A DNA stretch of 6,619 bases, taken from contig JACMOY010000270.1 in the NCBI GenBank assembly GCA_014377795.1, forward strand, positions 1-6,619. The letters are read 5' to 3'. The translations under genes and the position numbers were made by a program. Shown here piece after piece: positions 5,386-6,619 of the stretch. The notes beneath the pieces are model-generated. The model was given only the letters and a program-made list of their open reading frames with translations. It had not been told where the DNA came from and did no database searches. The first letter of the stretch is position 1. Each line of letters begins with the position of its first letter. This DNA is from Actinomycetota bacterium. Lineage in GTDB: Bacteria; Actinomycetota; Actinomycetes; Actinomycetales; Angustibacteraceae.

Positions 5386-6323
5386 CTCCACCTGCTGGGA
5401 CGGCGGGCGGGTCGGGCACCTCGGTACCCGGCCCGCTCGCCCGGGTGCCCACGGCCGTGGTCGGGCGCGACCGCGAGGTCGAGCTGCTCACAGCGGCGCT
5501 GGCCAGCGGTGCCCACGTGCTGATCGAGGGGCCGCCCGGCACCGGCAAGTCCACCCTGCTGCGGCACGTCGCCTCGGGCCGCTCGATCCCGTTCTTCCTC
5601 GTCGAGGGCAACGCCGAGCTGACGCCGGCCCGCCTGGTCGGGCACTTCGACCCGGCCCTGGTGCTCACCAGCGGCTACCGCCCGGACGTGTTCGTCGACG
5701 GGCCGCTGATCGAGGCGCTGCGCACCGGCGGGCTGCTGTACGTCGAGGAGCTCAACCGGGTGCCGGAGGAGACGCTGAACGTGCTGCTCACGGTGATGAG
5801 CGAGCGCGAGCTCAACGTCCCGCGCCTCGGTCGGGTCGCGGCAGCGGACGGGTTCAGCCTCGTCGCGGCCATGAACCCGTACGACGCCGTCGGCACCGCG
5901 CGCATCTCCTCCGCCGTCTACGACCGCACCTGCCGCATCACGATGGACTACCAGAGCGAGGACGCCGAACGCGCGATCGTGCGCCTGCGGGCCCCCTCGC
6001 CGGTCGACGACGAGTGGCGCGCCAAGGCCGTCGCGCTCGTGCGCGCCACCCGCAGCCACCCGGACGTCCGGATCGGGTCGTCGGTGCGCGGCGCCATCGA
6101 CCTGGTGGGCCTGTGCGCCGAGCTCGCCCGGCTGCGCGAGCGGCCCGCCACCGACTGGCAGGCCGGGCTGGACGCCGCGCTGGTCTCGCTCTCGGGCCGC
6201 ATCAGGTTGCAGGAGTCGTGCCTGCGCCCGCCCGAGGACGTCGTCCGCGAGCTGTACACCCGGGTGTTCGGCCCACCGCCCAGCGAGTCGACCGAGGACG
6301 GGTCCGGTGGTGACCCGGGGGGA
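5382..6323 (+). CDS. MoxR-type AAA+ ATPase (0-frame part)
   Basis: This is an AAA+ ATPase of the MoxR/CoxD type, which generally acts as a chaperone that activates or loads cofactors onto partner enzymes, together with a VWA protein. Seen: Walker A GPPGTGKS at 50-57; Walker B LLYVEELNR at 118-126, with Glu in place of the usual Asp before the catalytic Glu; sensor 1 in AAMNPYDA at 163-169; an arginine-finger-like DR at 181-182; and sensor 2 GSSVRG at 232-237. The core ends near residue 298 in FGPPP and continues into a Ser/Gly/Pro linker. The GTG start overlaps the dehydrogenase stop (GTGA) without a clear ribosome site; the first 20 or so residues are low-complexity, so a later GTG (5445) is possible. 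The 0-frame has no stop before the window ends, but after about 6323 it reads as unnatural Arg/Pro/Ser-rich sequence, while the -1 frame becomes protein-like. Confidence 0.88.
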
Positions 6324-6348
6324 GCCTGGGCCCGCCCGCAGCGGGCCC
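6317..6348 (+). promoter_or_regulatory. Putative -1 frameshift site: slippery heptamer plus hairpin
   Basis: G_GGG_GGA (6317-6323) has its GGG and GGA codons exactly in the MoxR frame, the phasing needed for a -1 slip. Four bases later comes a perfect 8-bp stem, GGGCCCGC (6328-6335) and GCGGGCCC (6341-6348), with a five-base loop. A -1 slip leads straight into the downstream partner-protein frame, whose nearest upstream stop (6311-6313) ends just before the heptamer. The spacer is slightly shorter than usual for such sites. The same G-run and hairpin would also favour a one-base sequencing error. Confidence 0.4.
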
Positions 6349-6619
6349 CACCCCCGGTCAGCCGGACGACGCGCGCCGCCGTCCGCGCAGCTCGAACCCC
6401 CCCGGCCGCACCACCAGCCGCACCGACCTGTCGCGGCACCCGCAGTTCGCCGAGATCTCGCCCGAGGTCGGGGTGCTGGACGAGCAGGCGCTCGAGCAGG
6501 CGCTCGCAGCCGACCCGGACGCCGCCCTCGCGCTGCTCGCCGAGATGCTCAGCGCCACGGACGAGAAGCTGCGGGCAGCAGCCGCGACGCTCGCCGCACG
6601 CCTCGTGCTCGACCGCTCA
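6323..6619 (+). CDS. N-terminal part of a CoxE/VWA-type partner protein, in the -1 frame, partial
   Basis: These 99 residues in the -1 frame relative to MoxR run to the right edge. The first 35 or so are Pro/Gly/Arg linker. Then TDLSRHPQFAEISPEVGVLDE, followed by a helical Ala/Leu-rich part (ALEQALAADPDAALALLAEML...), resembles the N-terminal region I recall from VWA proteins encoded next to MoxR ATPases. The VWA domain itself (DxSxS metal site) would lie beyond the window. The frame has no ATG, GTG or TTG between its upstream stop and a GTG at 6473, and that GTG would cut off the conserved block. It is therefore probably made as an extension of MoxR, through frameshifting or because one base is missing from this sequence. 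A separate gene using a non-canonical start is the other option. Confidence 0.6.

Noticed and set aside
5414..5450. GGGCACC and GGTGCCC arms with a 23-base loop near the MoxR start could be a hairpin or attenuator.
   Set aside because: The loop is long, there is no T-tract, and it lies within coding sequence; it is not a convincing terminator or regulator.

Overview
The window comes from a very GC-rich genome. GTG starts, 4-bp GTGA overlaps and third-position G/C bias throughout, together with mycofactocin (MFT) genes, point to an actinomycete (Actinomycetota). I cannot name the genus from the sequence.

Minus strand, read from about 3911 down to 1: a compact mycofactocin operon in the order mftA (precursor peptide, 39 aa, ending in IDGMCGVY), mftB (RiPP recognition chaperone), mftC (radical SAM/SPASM maturase), mftD (FMN-dependent dehydrogenase), mftE (creatininase-like peptidase), and a mycofactocin-coupled short-chain dehydrogenase (SDR) that runs off the left edge. 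Every junction is overlapping or 14 bp or less, so the six genes are almost certainly co-transcribed. The glycosyltransferase gene mftF and the redox partner gene mftG are not in the window and may lie beyond position 1. The SDR seems to lack about 40 internal residues.

Centre, 3912-4269: a divergent control region. It holds a 20-bp imperfect palindrome (3935-3954) and a short TetR-type ORF (3970-4179) carrying the MftR helix-turn-helix and its IPWGRFD signature but no ligand-binding domain. This looks like a broken mftR. A 90-bp spacer with a good ribosome binding site follows.

Plus strand, 4270 to the right edge: an NDMA-dependent, zinc- and NAD-dependent alcohol dehydrogenase, the type of enzyme whose bound nicotinamide is thought to be reoxidised by mycofactocin. 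It overlaps by 4 bp a MoxR-type AAA+ ATPase. After a Pro/Gly-rich linker the ATPase frame gives way to a different frame encoding the N-terminal part of what looks like a CoxE/VWA-type partner protein. The changeover coincides with a correctly phased G_GGG_GGA heptamer and a perfect 8-bp GC hairpin. This is either a programmed -1 frameshift making a MoxR-VWA fusion, or a one-base sequencing or mutational indel at a difficult G-run.

Working model: mftA-E build the redox peptide cofactor, the SDR and the alcohol dehydrogenase use it for alcohol/carbonyl redox chemistry, and the MoxR/VWA pair may mature or remodel the dehydrogenase. The last step is inference from gene order only.
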